From NCBI GenBank assembly GCA_964007475.1, contig CAXFZM010000277.1, positions 170,290 through 234,289 on the forward strand: a stretch of 64,000 bases of DNA, read 5' to 3'. Positions 1 through 11,343 of the stretch are shown here, piece after piece. The translations under genes were made by a program, and so were the position numbers. Every line of letters starts with the position of its first letter. Position 1 is the first letter of the stretch. The notes beneath the pieces were generated by a model. The model saw nothing but the letters and a program-made list of their open reading frames with translations, made no database searches and was not told the DNA's origin. The stretch is from Hybos culiciformis. Lineage: Eukaryota > Arthropoda > Insecta > Diptera > Hybotidae.

Positions 1-290
1 ACGATTAGGTCGAGCCGGAGCAAAATAAACGAAAACAAATTTTTTTTTTAATAGGTAGCTCCGGTGAAATTAATATTAACTGAAAAAAAATTTTTGGGTG
101 GGGTTAGGTCGTGCTGGAGCAAAATATACGAAAAAATTTTTTTTTTTCAAAATAGGTAGCTCCGGTGAAATTAATATTGCCTGAAAAAAAATTTTGGGTG
201 GAGAGCTACGGTTAGGTCGTGCCGGAGCAAAATATACGAATTTTTTTTTTTTTTTTTAATTAGGTAGCTCTGGTGAAATTAAGCCCGCGT
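1..290. repeat. Tandem repeat, ~100-108 bp unit, about 2.7 copies
   Basis: Three successive blocks begin near 5, 104 and 212 with TTAGGTCG(T/A)GCYGGAGC, followed by an A/T run and then GGTAGCTCYGGTGAAATTAA. A related but diverged copy of the second half lies at 15650-15675 and a related arrangement fills 16.2-16.7 kb, so this is probably the internal array of a dispersed element. No coding potential is seen. Confidence 0.8.
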
Positions 291-297
291 TGTGCGT

Positions 298-440
298 TTT
301 TTTGGTAGAGGGTAAAATATTTTAATTTACATTTTGTACTCAGCAGCCCATCATTTGTAGCCAGTGTTATTGCATATTTTAAATCTTTAAGTATAAACTT
401 CTGTAGGCAGTTCTATGACTGCTTCGTGTGTTTTTTTTTA
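298..440 (+). repeat. Terminal sequence of a dispersed inverted-repeat element
   Basis: This stretch ends in CTTCTGTAGGCAGTTCTATG followed by ACTGCTTCGTGTG and a T run. It matches, with a few changes, the right arm of the palindrome at 16840-16935. Here only one arm is present, next to the tandem array at 1-290, the same partnership as at 16.2-16.9 kb. Confidence 0.7.
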
Positions 441-734
441 TTTTTTTTCACTAAATTTGATTATATGTATTGATGATATAAAGGCATTGGTAAGGTAAAA
501 TCTAAAATAATATAAAAAATCCAAATTATTACTTACAATATTATGTATGTATAACTATATTATATGTATAATTATGGAAAATAAAAACTAATTTCAAAAT
601 GTAAAAGTAAATCTTGGTGTACTTATTTTAATACTCATGGAATGCATGTTAATGCATTATATTTAACCAAAGAATAAATAGGAATAAGTAATAAAATGAA
701 TTAAAAAATTAGTAAAATAAAAAAAAAAAATAAG

Positions 735-1032
735 AAAAATATTTAAAAATATTGTCGGTACGATAAAAAATTTTCAATTTCATGAACTAAAAATAAATAA
801 GGCAGAAGTTGATGAAGTCATAATTGTTAAAATTGAAGATTTATACTCCGTGGATGTTTGTAAGCACACACAATTCAAAGCAGGATATTCAGCACCAGTT
901 TTTGCAATAAAAGGAGGAAAAATTTGGGGAATAACTGGTGCTATTACTTATCGCTTTTTAAATTGCCTACTTCCCGATCTTTTCAATAATAAAATTACAT
1001 ATCTTGCTCCGTATAAAACGAAAAAAAGTTGA
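735..1032 (+). CDS. Nudix hydrolase, NUDT7/NUDT8-like, C-terminal exon (partial)
   Basis: The reading frame ending at the TGA at 1030-1032 reads as the second half of a coenzyme A diphosphatase-type Nudix protein: IVGTI, then AEVDEVIIVKIEDL, then SAPVFAIKGGKIWGITG and a tail. The family pattern is a hydrophobic strand, an EV-x-x-V strand, then the loop with K-I-W-G-x-T that closes the fold. The frame is open back to about 735, where AAG could be a splice acceptor; a shorter reading would begin at the ATG at 850. The Nudix box, which precedes this part in the family, is not in the window, so the exon is the 3' end of a gene that starts to the left. The family's usual job is hydrolysis of CoA or its derivatives in peroxisomes or mitochondria. 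No peroxisomal SKL is present; the protein ends in KKS. The assignment is by motif only. Confidence 0.55.
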
Positions 1033-3855
1033 TGAACAATGTGTGTACTGATAGCTGAGATTTTTGTCTTTTTTGTTATTTTGGAATAATTTGTTTTTAA
1101 TTATTGTTATTGAATTTATTTATTATGAATTAAAGATTTGTTTTTAAATAATTTAGGAGTATGTTTTAAAATACAATATTAACATTTTGAGAATAAGTGA
1201 TTACTATTATTACAAGAAATTTCTGAGTATAGTGGTGATATTTTGTTTTGACTTAAGTATTATATACTTAGCTAACAATCTCTAGACTAAGCGCATATTA
1301 GACTAATTAACTAAAAAAATTTTAAGTAAACAATTTAAAGGGCTCGATTCGCAAGAATCAAAAAACAATTATATAAATTATAATTGGTAAAATATATTAA
1401 AAATTATTAATAATACTGAAATATAAAAGATTTTTTTTGTTTTGTAAGTGAACGATTTTACATTATTAATTAGACAAATTTTAAATTTTTCGACTTTTAT
1501 TTGATATTTGAATGAATTAGGTAGTTTGTGACAAAAAGTTTTTGATTTTTTAAGGGCTTTAGTGTTTTTTTTTTTTTCAAGTTTTTAAACTTCCAAATTG
1601 CATTATTACAAAGAAGATTCCAATACTTTTCCATATCTAATTTTCACATCTACTGTTTTTTTCGGGTTTTTATTGTTTTCAAACTTTTTTTGGTATCACA
1701 TACAATAATTTGCTTCTTTTTATGCTACCTGAAAGACTAATTAGATTTAGTGGATATCTAGGATATGGAAAAAACCAATTTATTTTGCTGGAAATAAAGA
1801 CAACCATGAATTATTTTGTAAAACTAACATTAATTCGAAAAATAAAAAAAAATTTTACACGAGCTTCTAAGAAATTATTTAAAATTAAATCATTTGTTTC
1901 TCTGATGATTAAATTTTTGTAAAATAAACAATTTTTATAATGTCAAACTATTAGCTGTGAGAATATTTTTTCAATTTATGAAAATCAATAAATAAAATTT
2001 AATAATTGTGCTGTAAAGGTTTTCTATCAGCATTTATTTTCTCAGGATTACCATCTATTTGATTATTACCTATTTAACAAATAAATAATAAAACATTTAA
2101 TTTTAAATTTTATTGTTTTATTTTATATTATAATGAAGTATCAAATTATTTATATAAAACTAGTTATATACATACGATATTGGTACAAAATTACTTAAAA
2201 AAGCTATTATTAAGTTTTTTTTAATCGATGTACTAATTTTGTTTTCGTTCCAAATTTTATTCTTATTTTACTACTCTAAAACTACAACTGTGAAAAAATA
2301 TATGTATATTTTAAATATGTATATATTTAAAAAAAAAAACTACAAAAATATAAATAAATTTACCCAAAAATAAGAATTGTGGAATTTCATTCTCGGATCG
2401 GATCAAAATAAAATAGTTAAAATACACCTTCATTATTATTTAAAAAACTGATGCGCTGCAATTTTTTATAAAAATTAATTTTTAGAAATAATAATTGATA
2501 ATTGATTTTAGATCATAACAAAAAAACATAAATATTTTTTAAGAAGTGAATGGAAAAACAAGAATTTTCAACAATCAAAAAGTACGTCTACTTCTATTAA
2601 ATGTTTATATATTATCATTTCTCTATTTTAATTAAAAAAGGAAAATTTCTTTTTTAATAATTTTAATGTAAAAAGGTTTGAAATTTTTGTAATTTAATTT
2701 TAATAGACAAAAAAAAATTTCACAAAATTTTGTAGTTATTCTTTTCACAATTTTTTTATCAAGAAAAAATAAAAAATTAAATTAAATTTGATTAATTTTT
2801 TACATTTTGTTTGTAGAAAAATAATATTTATTTTTAAAATTTGAAATGAAAAACAACAATTTTTTTATTAATGAAAACCCCTAATATTTAATAAATTTTG
2901 TTTGTAATACATAAATATAAATTGATTTTAACATTTGTAAAAAATTTTTAAACCAAAAAAAAAAAAAAGTACTGCATTTCATAAATATCATACTTAGACA
3001 TTATGTTAATACAAAGTGTAACAAAAATTGTTTTTAAATTTAACATTAAATAATTAATTTTTACTTCTCTTTTTACGCTGTTCATTTGAATTCAAATAAC
3101 TTAAAAAAATATTTTTATGGACACCTTTAACAATTACTAGACGTTTAGGAGAACTAAAATATTGTTTATTAATTTTAAATTTTAATAATACTAACTTTAT
3201 TAGTAAACATTTTTCATACTACAAGTACAATAGCTCTAAAAAATAATGTAGAAAATAACAACTTAAATTCTAAAAAAAAAAACTAATTATATCAAAACTG
3301 AAAATTTTACTTTAGTCTCCTTAATGTGTTGTAATTACTTTACTTATTTATGATTAAAAATTTTTGACATGAAAATTGTTTCAGTTATCCCTTAACTTAT
3401 TTTGAAAAGAACGCACTACATTATCTGTGGCGTTACATTTTTTTTTAACTTAAATGATTCCTTGAAACATTATTACAAATTTAACAGTAAAAAATACAAT
3501 GGAATCTATTATAAGGCATGTTTTAGGAATCAAGGTGAAGTGAAATGAACATTTTTCCAATTAATTTCGAAATTAATTATTTTGCAACATTAATTTATAT
3601 CTGAATAATAACAGAAGTTTCAAAAACTTAATAATGTACATTAAATTAAAAAAAATATATTCTTTTGTCTAACTGAAACAAGGTAAGTTTACTTTCAACA
3701 TTTCACCTCACATTGATCTGTGAATAGAACCAAAAAACTTTTGTTTTCGATTTTGTTTCTTTTTAGTTTATTAAACCTAAACAGAAATTAAGTTATCTTA
3801 ATTATTATTTGTCCAATTGAAATTTTTATAGTTTTGTATTTCAAATCCAATAAAT
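1033..3855. other. AT-rich intergenic stretch, nothing recognisable
   Basis: The sequence is dominated by A/T runs and short open frames of random composition. I see no exon, RNA gene or clear repeat. The last 200 bases lie downstream of Clic and would hold its 3' UTR and poly(A) signals. Confidence 0.6.
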
Positions 3856-6800
3856 TTATTCCGCAATGTCAATAGGAATAGATGTCGTGAAGGTTGGAGT
3901 TTCAAGTTCTTCATGTTTTTTCATTTTCAGCATCTAAAAAATAAAGTAGAATATGTTTTATATATGAACATACTTACATTTATTATTGTGAAAACAAATA
4001 TAAAAATATGAAATAAATTTTAACGAAAAAGGCGTCAATATGTTTAAAAATATTTTTGTACAAGTTTCCAGTTTATATTTTCGTTATAGTATTCGTGTTA
4101 TTAAGCATTTATATTTTAGAATAGGCGAACTGACAAATATTTCCATCTGGACTTCCGGCAAATTAATGAGCTTTAAATTATTGTTTATAATATTACAAAT
4201 GTTTATGCTATTTATTTCTGTAAATGGTCTAGAATTACTCTTGTATGATCGATTATAACAAGGAATATTTTTTGTAATATTACTTCTTTTATCTATGGAG
4301 TACGTTATCAATACAACCTTTTCTTTTTGTTTGATGATCAACAAGATAGTCCGTACTTTTAACCGAAATTTTTAAAGTTGAAGTCATATTATGGTGTTCA
4401 CTTAATTTTTTTTTTTTTTTAATTAAGAATTCAAATTTTACTAAATCGAGACTCAGTACACTCTGAGATAACATACAGGACGATACAAGAACACTATATT
4501 GAAATGACTCAGTAGAATGCAATAATTTTAAAGAATACATAATAACGTGATAAACTTGTACAAATAAAATAACAACAAAAAGCAAGATGATTAATTTAAA
4601 AATTATTGTCAAATCAATCCAGTATTATGATTCTGTTATCGTTAAAGTTTTATGATTTAATGAATATTTTGTTCATTCAGTCAGCTCATATGAATAACAA
4701 GACATTTAATGAAATTTTGACATAAAAATGCCCCATTTTTCCAAACTCGAATGCAGTAATCACTTGAAAAACATACCTGCTTAAAATCACCTCTAGACTT
4801 TTTATTTAAAAATTGTAAAATAATGAAAATTTTACCGAAACGACGACGATATAAAAAGAATAAAAAATAAATAAAATAAAAATTAAAAATCTAAGTAAAA
4901 TAAAGAAAGTTTTGAGTAAGAGTACTTTTCTCTAAAAATATTGTTCGTTCGCACTTGGAAAACCATTTTTTTTAAATTATCGGTTGATAATTTAATTATG
5001 AAAGAAAATTGGCGGGAATTTAATCCAGCATTTTATTCATCCTGGATACTGGCAAAATTGTTTTCCAAAAATAAAAATCAAATAAAAAAAAAATTCGGAA
5101 AAAAATTCCAGATATTTAAAAATAAAATTAGAGTTTTGCGAAAGATTCATTGAAGAAAAGTACTATTTCCGTAAACTTGACCAAGAATTTATTTCTTTAC
5201 CTGCTGCAACTTGTAATGATTAATAATGTCTTGATCAGCAGGACAGGATTGAGTGAAAGTATCTAACTGATACATGTGGTACATATAACGCCATAAATGT
5301 GTCAAATGTGTCTAAAATGAATAAATATTATATTTAGATACTATTCTTCTATTTACTTATATATGCTATATTTATGTTTTGTATACAAATTATAAAGAGA
5401 AACATTATATTTCCTTATTTTAATTTTAATTTAAAATTACTGTAAGTATTTACAATAATTTTATTATCACAATTAAAAAAAAATATTGTATGCAAACATT
5501 ATGTATATGTTTATAACTCACGGGGATTTCGAAATCAACAATATATTTTCCAGCAACTCGAATATGTTGCAATCGTGGCATCAATTCACAATCAAAACAA
5601 CACATTGTATCACCAGTTAAGAAGCGAGTCGCTCTATTGGCCAAATGATCATTGATTTTTTTTAAATGTGACAACAATGAATTGTTTTTAGTTTCGTCTT
5701 TCTTAACCAACATTAGTTTCAATTTTGAATACAAATTTTCGATTAAAGTAGCTACTTCTTTATCCTAAAAAAAATATTTAAAATTAATAAAAAATATATA
5801 TATCTACATTGTAGTTTATTTTCGCTATTTTATTAAAAAAAATAATATTTGTTATCAGATAGCTTAATAAGAAATAAGTATGGTGTATTGCTTATTTCGA
5901 AATATACATAAATCATTCAGATAATTACAGGTAATGTTTTGTGAATTTCTGACATTTTTAGATATAATTTTGTGTGACACGAAATAAAGCAAGAGTTATT
6001 AAAATATCTCGAAACCATCTCACTGCTTATTGTAATATTATTTTTAAAAAATATTTCTTGAGAAGAAATTATTAAAAAAAACTCAAACCATATAGGTAGC
6101 CAAGTATATATATGTAGTATAAATAATAAATTTGTTCGAACTTAAAAATAATTTTTTCAAAAAACAATTGGTATTGTTGACCACTCCTTACTATTCATTA
6201 CTGATCAATGACAATTTAAAATTAAATTAAATAATTATTTTAAATTTTGATTGCATCAAAATTAAAAAAAAAAAAATAATGTTTTGCAATTAAAAACAAA
6301 AATTTTGCATCATCAAGTTTTGTTTGTTTTTGTTTATGTACCACCTACCTATAGTCTGAATAAAAAAAAAAATAACAAAAAGAAAATAATGGAAAAAACA
6401 ATTTTTATTTATATTTTTACTTTATTGTTTATTTTTTTTTTTTTCTATTTTGAGTAATAAATGCTTTATGTGTTTATTTAATTGCGTAATTAAGAAGAAC
6501 AGCGTTAAAATAATAAAAAAAAAATTAAAATATAAAAAAAAACGAAGAAGCGAAAATAAAAATTGTTTTTTCCATTATTTTCTTTTTGTTATTTTTTTTT
6601 TTATTCAGACTATAGGTAGGTGGTACATAAACAAAAACAAACAAAACTTGATGATGCAAAATTTTTGTTTTTAATTGAAAAACATTATTTTTTTTTTTTA
6701 ATTTTGATGCAATCAAAATTTAAAATAATTATTTAATTTAATTTTAAATTGTCATTGATCAGTAATGAATAGTAAGGATTAGTCAACAATACCAATTGTG

Positions 6801-9533
6801 TAAGTTGGATCAGTAAGCGCTTATCTAAATTGTCATAGGTTAAGTGCTTTTCTCTGACGATGTTTTAAATGCGTATTTTTGTGACTAATACGAGTTTTTA
6901 AGGCTACTTAGTTGAAATGTTTTCTATTCATAGTTTGTTGTAGTTTAAGTATTAAATTTTTTACCAGCTCCATTAGAAAAAAATAAAACCACCGATTATG
7001 TTCCATTTTCTACAAAACACAAAAATGATATTTAAGTATATATATATTTTTTTTTAAGAATAAAATGAATAAAAACAAATAACTCTTAATTATTTCAGTA
7101 TAGTTCTTTTGAATAATTTTAAGAGATTTCTTGCATTATAAACTTTTTAGCAAACCAACCCAGGCATAACGAAATTGTGTTTGTTTTTAACTTTTCAAGC
7201 ACCTCGAATGCACAAGGAAGTAAATTTTACAAAACATAATAAATCTTTTGTGTTGAATTACTACATGGTTGCAAGAAATCACGACACTATTTTCAGTAGA
7301 AATGCTTGGATGAGACAATTTTTTCTACATAAATCATTCAGTAATTCATTTATTTATTTAAAAAAAAAAATAATTTTATTAAAAATAACAGAATAAAATT
7401 TCGAAAGATTTCACATCAAATTTTCAATAAATTGCGTTAAAGACTTTAGAGATGAAGAAATCGAATGTTCAAAACTTTAGACATGTACTTTACTACTTAT
7501 GTCACATAATTGAAATTTCTGATGGACACAAGAAATTTACAAAAATAGCACTTATGAAATGGTTAAAATGAAAATATTAAAATGAAATTCAAAATAAAAA
7601 ACCGGAACTGAATTTTATTTAAATTAGCATAAGATTTTGTATTTGTCTTCATTCAAAATAAATAATCTTAATTATTGCTAATGGAATAATTAAGTAATAG
7701 AGGTATTCAAAATAAAATTCAATGAATTTTCGCCTTGAAAATTATATTTTTTAAAGTGACACAACCATGAACTTTACCAACAAAATTGTTTTTAAAATTC
7801 ATACTGAAATATATGAATAAAAGAAAAATAAAAAATAAAATTTACATGATGCACTTGAGTGTGCAACAAATGAAACAAACTAACAATTATAAATAACTAA
7901 GAAAAATATTTACTTATTATAAGTATGAAAAATAATTTTCCATTTTTATTTTGTTTTAAAAAATTCTAAATTTCTTAATTTATATACCACAAAGATAGGT
8001 ACGATATATAGATATTCATTTAACATCGACTTAAAAAGTCGAAATGATAAAAAAAATAAATTATTTTCTTTAACTCCAATATTCTTTTTGTTGTGCGTTA
8101 TCAAGTCAAGGCCGTCCTGAGTATTTTTTCACTTTTTTATTTTAGAAAATATTATTATACACAATGCACGCACATCAAAATGAATGAAAAACACTCTAAA
8201 AGAATGTGAAGCATCAAAGAAGAATTAATCTATCTATTAAAAATTAAAACAAATGAAATAAAAACAAATTTGATAAAGATTCACAATACCTAGATGAGTT
8301 AGCTTAGATAAGCATCTCTAAAGAAACTGGAATTTTTAAAAATTGGATTTTTCATCTTGTTCCAATATTGTTGTAGAAAAATCTGTAAAACCACATGCTA
8401 TACTTACCTATGTAGATTTAAAATGAAAGTATATTCTGAAATTAGTGACATCATAAAGCAGTGGATATGTATAAATAAAAATTAAAAAAGAATATAAGCA
8501 ACAAAAAAAACCGACTCAGCTTCATAATTTGATTAAAATAGATTCCAAAGCCAATATGTTTTACCTACTTTCTACTCAAAGTACCTATATCTACCTATTT
8601 CTTATTCGTTATCCAACCTTAAAATTATTATATTTATAACATTTACCTAAGTCTATTTCATTTTTATCAGCCTAATCGAATGATCATAACTTCCAGCTAA
8701 CAGATAAATAACTAATGATCATGATTCGAAAATTGCAAACACAGAATTAGAATTAATTTAAATAGGTATATACCTATATGCTCTTTTCGTTTTTGAAAAT
8801 TTTATAATTTTTGGCATCTAGAATATCCTACCTACCTACCTACTACCTTACCTATCTGTCTAAGTACCTACCTACTACCTAACCTATCTATCTAAGTACC
8901 TTCCTACTACCATAGATTAAGAATACACATAGATTGTGTGCCCAAACCTCCAAAACTGAAATAAGTTCTTGGGACTCGAGCCCCGTTTCGGAGATAGTGC
9001 CCCCCAAAGTTTTCATACATTTTGTATGGCTAAAAAATGGGGCCAATCGGGCACAAAAAAAATTTGTATGAAAACTTTGGGGGGCCCGAGCCCCAAGAAC
9101 TGCTTTCAGTTTTGGAAGTTTGGGCACCGCCTCTACCCCCTCCAAGTTTCAGCCGGTTCTGAGTGGTTCACATAAACTGCACTTACGCCAAAAAAAACCA
9201 CCTGTAAGCCTGTAACTTTTTCAGAAGAAACCCAAACTTCGTTTGACAAACAAGTTTTTTTTTTTTTATATTAAAAAAGTTAATTTTATGGAAAAAAAAA
9301 TAGCCATATTTTTTTTCTAATGATTTCATTTCGCGAAAAATAAAAATTATTAAAAATTCGAATCTCAAAGTTCGTTTTTTTTATTTTCTAATCAATTTTT
9401 AATTTCAATTAAATAGATTTTTTTTTTTTTTCAGAAAAAATATAAAATATATTTTTACCTTAATAATTAATTCGATTTTTGGGACATCTCCTCCACCACC
9501 ACCATTAGCAGTTCCATTTTCTTCAGAACACAT
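3856..9533 (-). CDS. Clic: Chloride intracellular channel (Clic), four exons found, one expected exon missing
   Basis: Minus-strand exons are 9459-9533 (start codon at 9531-9533; N-terminus with five Gly, then VPKIELIIK), 5522-5764 (begins DKEVATLIENL, contains FLTGDTMCCFDCELMPRLQH), 5201-5311 (THLTHLWRYMYHMYQ to HYKLQQ) and 3856-3933 (KMKKHEELETPTFTT, stop at 3856-3858). All have GT donors and AG acceptors and all junctions are phase 0. Together they give 168 residues, against about 250-260 in insect Clic. The missing part corresponds to the glutaredoxin/thioredoxin-like domain with the CxxC/CxxS-type active site and the putative membrane segment. I read 5765-9458 on both strands and did not find it. 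CLIC proteins switch between a soluble GST-like fold and a membrane form and show glutathione-dependent redox activity. What is left is the all-alpha C-terminal domain. Identification of the visible exons is secure; whether the gene makes a full protein is not. Confidence 0.9.
3934..5200. other. Last Clic intron, no other feature
   Basis: This is the intron between the last two Clic exons. Overlapping open frames on both strands near 4040-4612 have no family resemblance and random composition, so I leave them out. Confidence 0.6.
6165..6798. repeat. Foldback element with ~250-bp inverted arms
   Basis: The left arm starts CAATTGGTATTGTTGACCAC and the right arm ends with its near-complement GTCAACAATACCAATTG. 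The arms, about 6165-6420 and 6530-6798, stay complementary almost base for base, including an internal TACCACCTACCTATAGTCTG. A loop of about 110 bp rich in A/T separates them. It lies in the first visible Clic intron and codes for nothing. It could be a foldback MITE or a recent inverted duplication; no target duplication was recognised. Confidence 0.85.
6799..8910. other. Clic intron, no feature recognised
   Basis: AT-rich sequence with short random open frames and a CTAC-rich simple stretch at about 8825-8910. This is where the missing Clic exon would be expected, and I do not see it. Confidence 0.55.
8911..8936 (+). mobile_element. Solo terminus of the 29.4/61.2-kb MITE family
   Basis: CATAGATTAAGAATACACAT is followed by AGATT, after which the sequence diverges. 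It matches the ends of the two full MITEs at 29434-29648 and 61170-61387, so this is a truncated third copy. It abuts the foldback element that follows. Confidence 0.65.
8937..9135. repeat. Foldback element with G/C-rich inverted arms
   Basis: GTGTGCCCAAACCTCCAAAA on the left mirrors TTTTGGAAGTTTGGGCACCG on the right. Inside, CTTGGGACTCGAGCCCC mirrors GGGGCCCGAGCCCCAAG, and AAGTTTTCATACA mirrors TGTATGAAAACTT. It belongs to a family whose relatives occur near 43796-43880 and 63230-63530 (shared GGTTTGGGCA and CACCGCCTCTACCCC words). The open frames here exist only because of the inverted repeat. Confidence 0.75.
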
Positions 9534-9754
9534 TTTTTTTATTTATTTTTTAAGATTTATTCTTATTTTCTTTTTTGAGTTTTTTTAATATTTTTTTCTT
9601 TTATTTTTGAATTGTTCGGTGAAAATTCAAAATTAGATATTTTTTTTTTCTAATTAATAAAATTCTTAAAATTCAAATTAAAAAAAAATTCTGGAATAAA
9701 AAATTAGAAAAATTAACCGCGTATTCACGAAAGAAATTTAACAAAACGCTATTG

Positions 9755-10136
9755 CAGGGTTACCAACCTTTTCAAATGTTTCCCCCTAAAAAAATAAAAT
9801 TTCCCCCTAAAAAACCCCTAAATTTTTTTTATAGATATTATAACAGCTATACTTATATACCTATGAGGATTTCAAATAGATGCTTGAAGAAAAATATATA
9901 ACGCACATCGTAAATTATGTGGTTTAATAAAATTATTTATTTATAATAAAATTAGCAGATAAGGTATCTTATGAAATGCAATCAAAAATATTACAAATGT
10001 CATCTAAATGTTCGCTTTTAAGATCATACATCATACCCCTAAAAAAACCCCTGAAACAAATTACCCCCTAAAAATCCCTCTGTCAACAAAAAAAACCCCT
10101 AAATCTAGGGGGAAAACCCCTAAGTTGGTAACGCTG
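9755..10136. mobile_element. hAT-like nonautonomous element, ends only
   Basis: The left end is CAGGGTTACCAACCTTTTC and the right end is CCTAAGTTGGTAACGCTG, imperfect inverted repeats starting CAGNG as is typical of hAT elements. Subterminal CCCCTAAAAA motifs repeat at both sides. The flanking 8 bp do not match, so the insertion is old or rearranged. Confidence 0.55.
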
Positions 10137-10219
10137 AGTCGAGGATCAAAAAAATTAAAAATATAATCAGTTGATTTGAAAACTTTCCACTTACAGCCGC
10201 ATTTCATTTCATTTCATTA

Positions 10220-10596
10220 CCGCTGTGTTTAACTGGACGTGACGGACGCGACGGTGACGTTACAAACGTGAGAGACGTTGTGATTAAATTTTTTGCAGTT
10301 ATACTGGACGTCTTCAACGTTGTAAAACTAAAAAGTAAGCTTTGGTAAACAAAACAACTTTCACTACTTTTTTCAAATAAATTTATTATTTATTCGGGCA
10401 TTAAAACAGAATGCTTTGATTATCAACGTCCTTAACGTAAAAAGTTAAAATAGATTTAATTTTTTACGTCGTCAACGTCGCGTCGTTAACGTCAACGTCC
10501 AGTTAAACCGTCTCCATACACTTCCATACATTTAATATTTCTTACGTCTTTAACGTCACGTCCGTCGCGTCCGTCGCGTCCAGTTAAACAGAGCTA
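10220..10596. mobile_element. MITE with GTTTAACTGGACG termini
   Basis: GCTGTGTTTAACTGGACGTG on the left is mirrored on the right by GCGTCCAGTTAAACAGAGC. The subterminal regions are rich in GACGT/ACGTC words. TTA lies on both sides (10217-10219 and 10597-10599), which would fit a PIF/Harbinger-type insertion, although the outermost two bases of the arms do not match. Confidence 0.6.
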
Positions 10597-10643
10597 TTAG
10601 GCTGCGGTGACGTAGACAGGGACAACGGAATAAAAACCATTTA

Positions 10644-11174
10644 CCCCCCATTTACACAGGCTGTTTTCGAAGATTAAAATGATGATTTTTTTGAAAAGTT
10701 GTATAAAATTTTGTCATTTTATTTTAAACACATTAGGCCTTCTCCCTGAAAAAAATTTAAGAATTTGAAATTCATGCATTTCAAATTCCTAATGTATTTT
10801 ATTAGTGTAAATTTTTTTGTTGTTGTGAATTTCAAATACACGCGTCAGAGCGTGTATTTGAAATTCATGAATTTGAAATATCATTAATGTCAAAATAAAT
10901 AAAAAAACCAAACAAAATGAACGTCAAAATTTATGGTTTAAAAATATTTTAAAAATTAGAAAAAAAGTAAAAAAATGCGCTCCCGAAAACTTTTTTTTCA
11001 CATTAAATTACACTAACAAAATACATTAGGAATTTGAAATGCAGAATTTCAAATTCTTAAATTTTTTTAGGGAGAAGGCCTATTGCAATACCAACATAAA
11101 TTAAAAAACTTTTACACACCATGCAAATAAAATTTTCATTTCAATCATCGAAAACAGCCTGTGTAAATGAGGGG
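10644..11174. mobile_element. PIF/Harbinger-like MITE carrying a nested MITE
   Basis: The left arm CATTTACACAGGCTGTTTTC is mirrored by GAAAACAGCCTGTGTAAATG on the right, with CCCC/GGGG at the tips and TTA as a 3-bp target duplication (10641-10643, 11175-11177). A TTA target fits PIF/Harbinger. A second element is inserted inside it. It lies about 170 bp upstream of the Piwi-like start codon. Confidence 0.75.
10736..11080. mobile_element. Tc1/mariner-type MITE nested in the previous one
   Basis: The ends are GGCCTTCTCCCTGAAAAAAA and TTTTTTTAGGGAGAAGGCC, with TA on each side (10734-10735, 11081-11082). Inner parts repeat ATTTGAAATNCATGNATTTC-like palindromes. A TA target fits Tc1/mariner. Confidence 0.75.
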
Positions 11175-11343
11175 TTAAGAACGAACAGTTTCGAAAACAG
11201 TTTCGAAATTAAAAAAATAAATAAAAAAAAAACGTGTATGTGAACGTGATTCGCGATTTTGAAAATTAATTTAAATTATTAAATTAAATTAATTTAAACA
11301 AAAAATTTTTTTACAGATTAAAAAAAACGAGAAAAAACAAAAA

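Noticed and set aside
1710..1922. Plus-strand 70-aa frame after the Nudix exon
   Set aside because: Rich in Phe, Leu, Lys and Ile as expected by chance in AT-rich DNA; no motif.
4040..4612. Overlapping frames on both strands in the Clic intron
   Set aside because: Random composition, overlapping on opposite strands, no splice context or motif.
8888..9175. Two overlapping frames of protein-like composition
   Set aside because: They arise from the G/C-rich inverted arms of the foldback element, which is why both strands read similarly.
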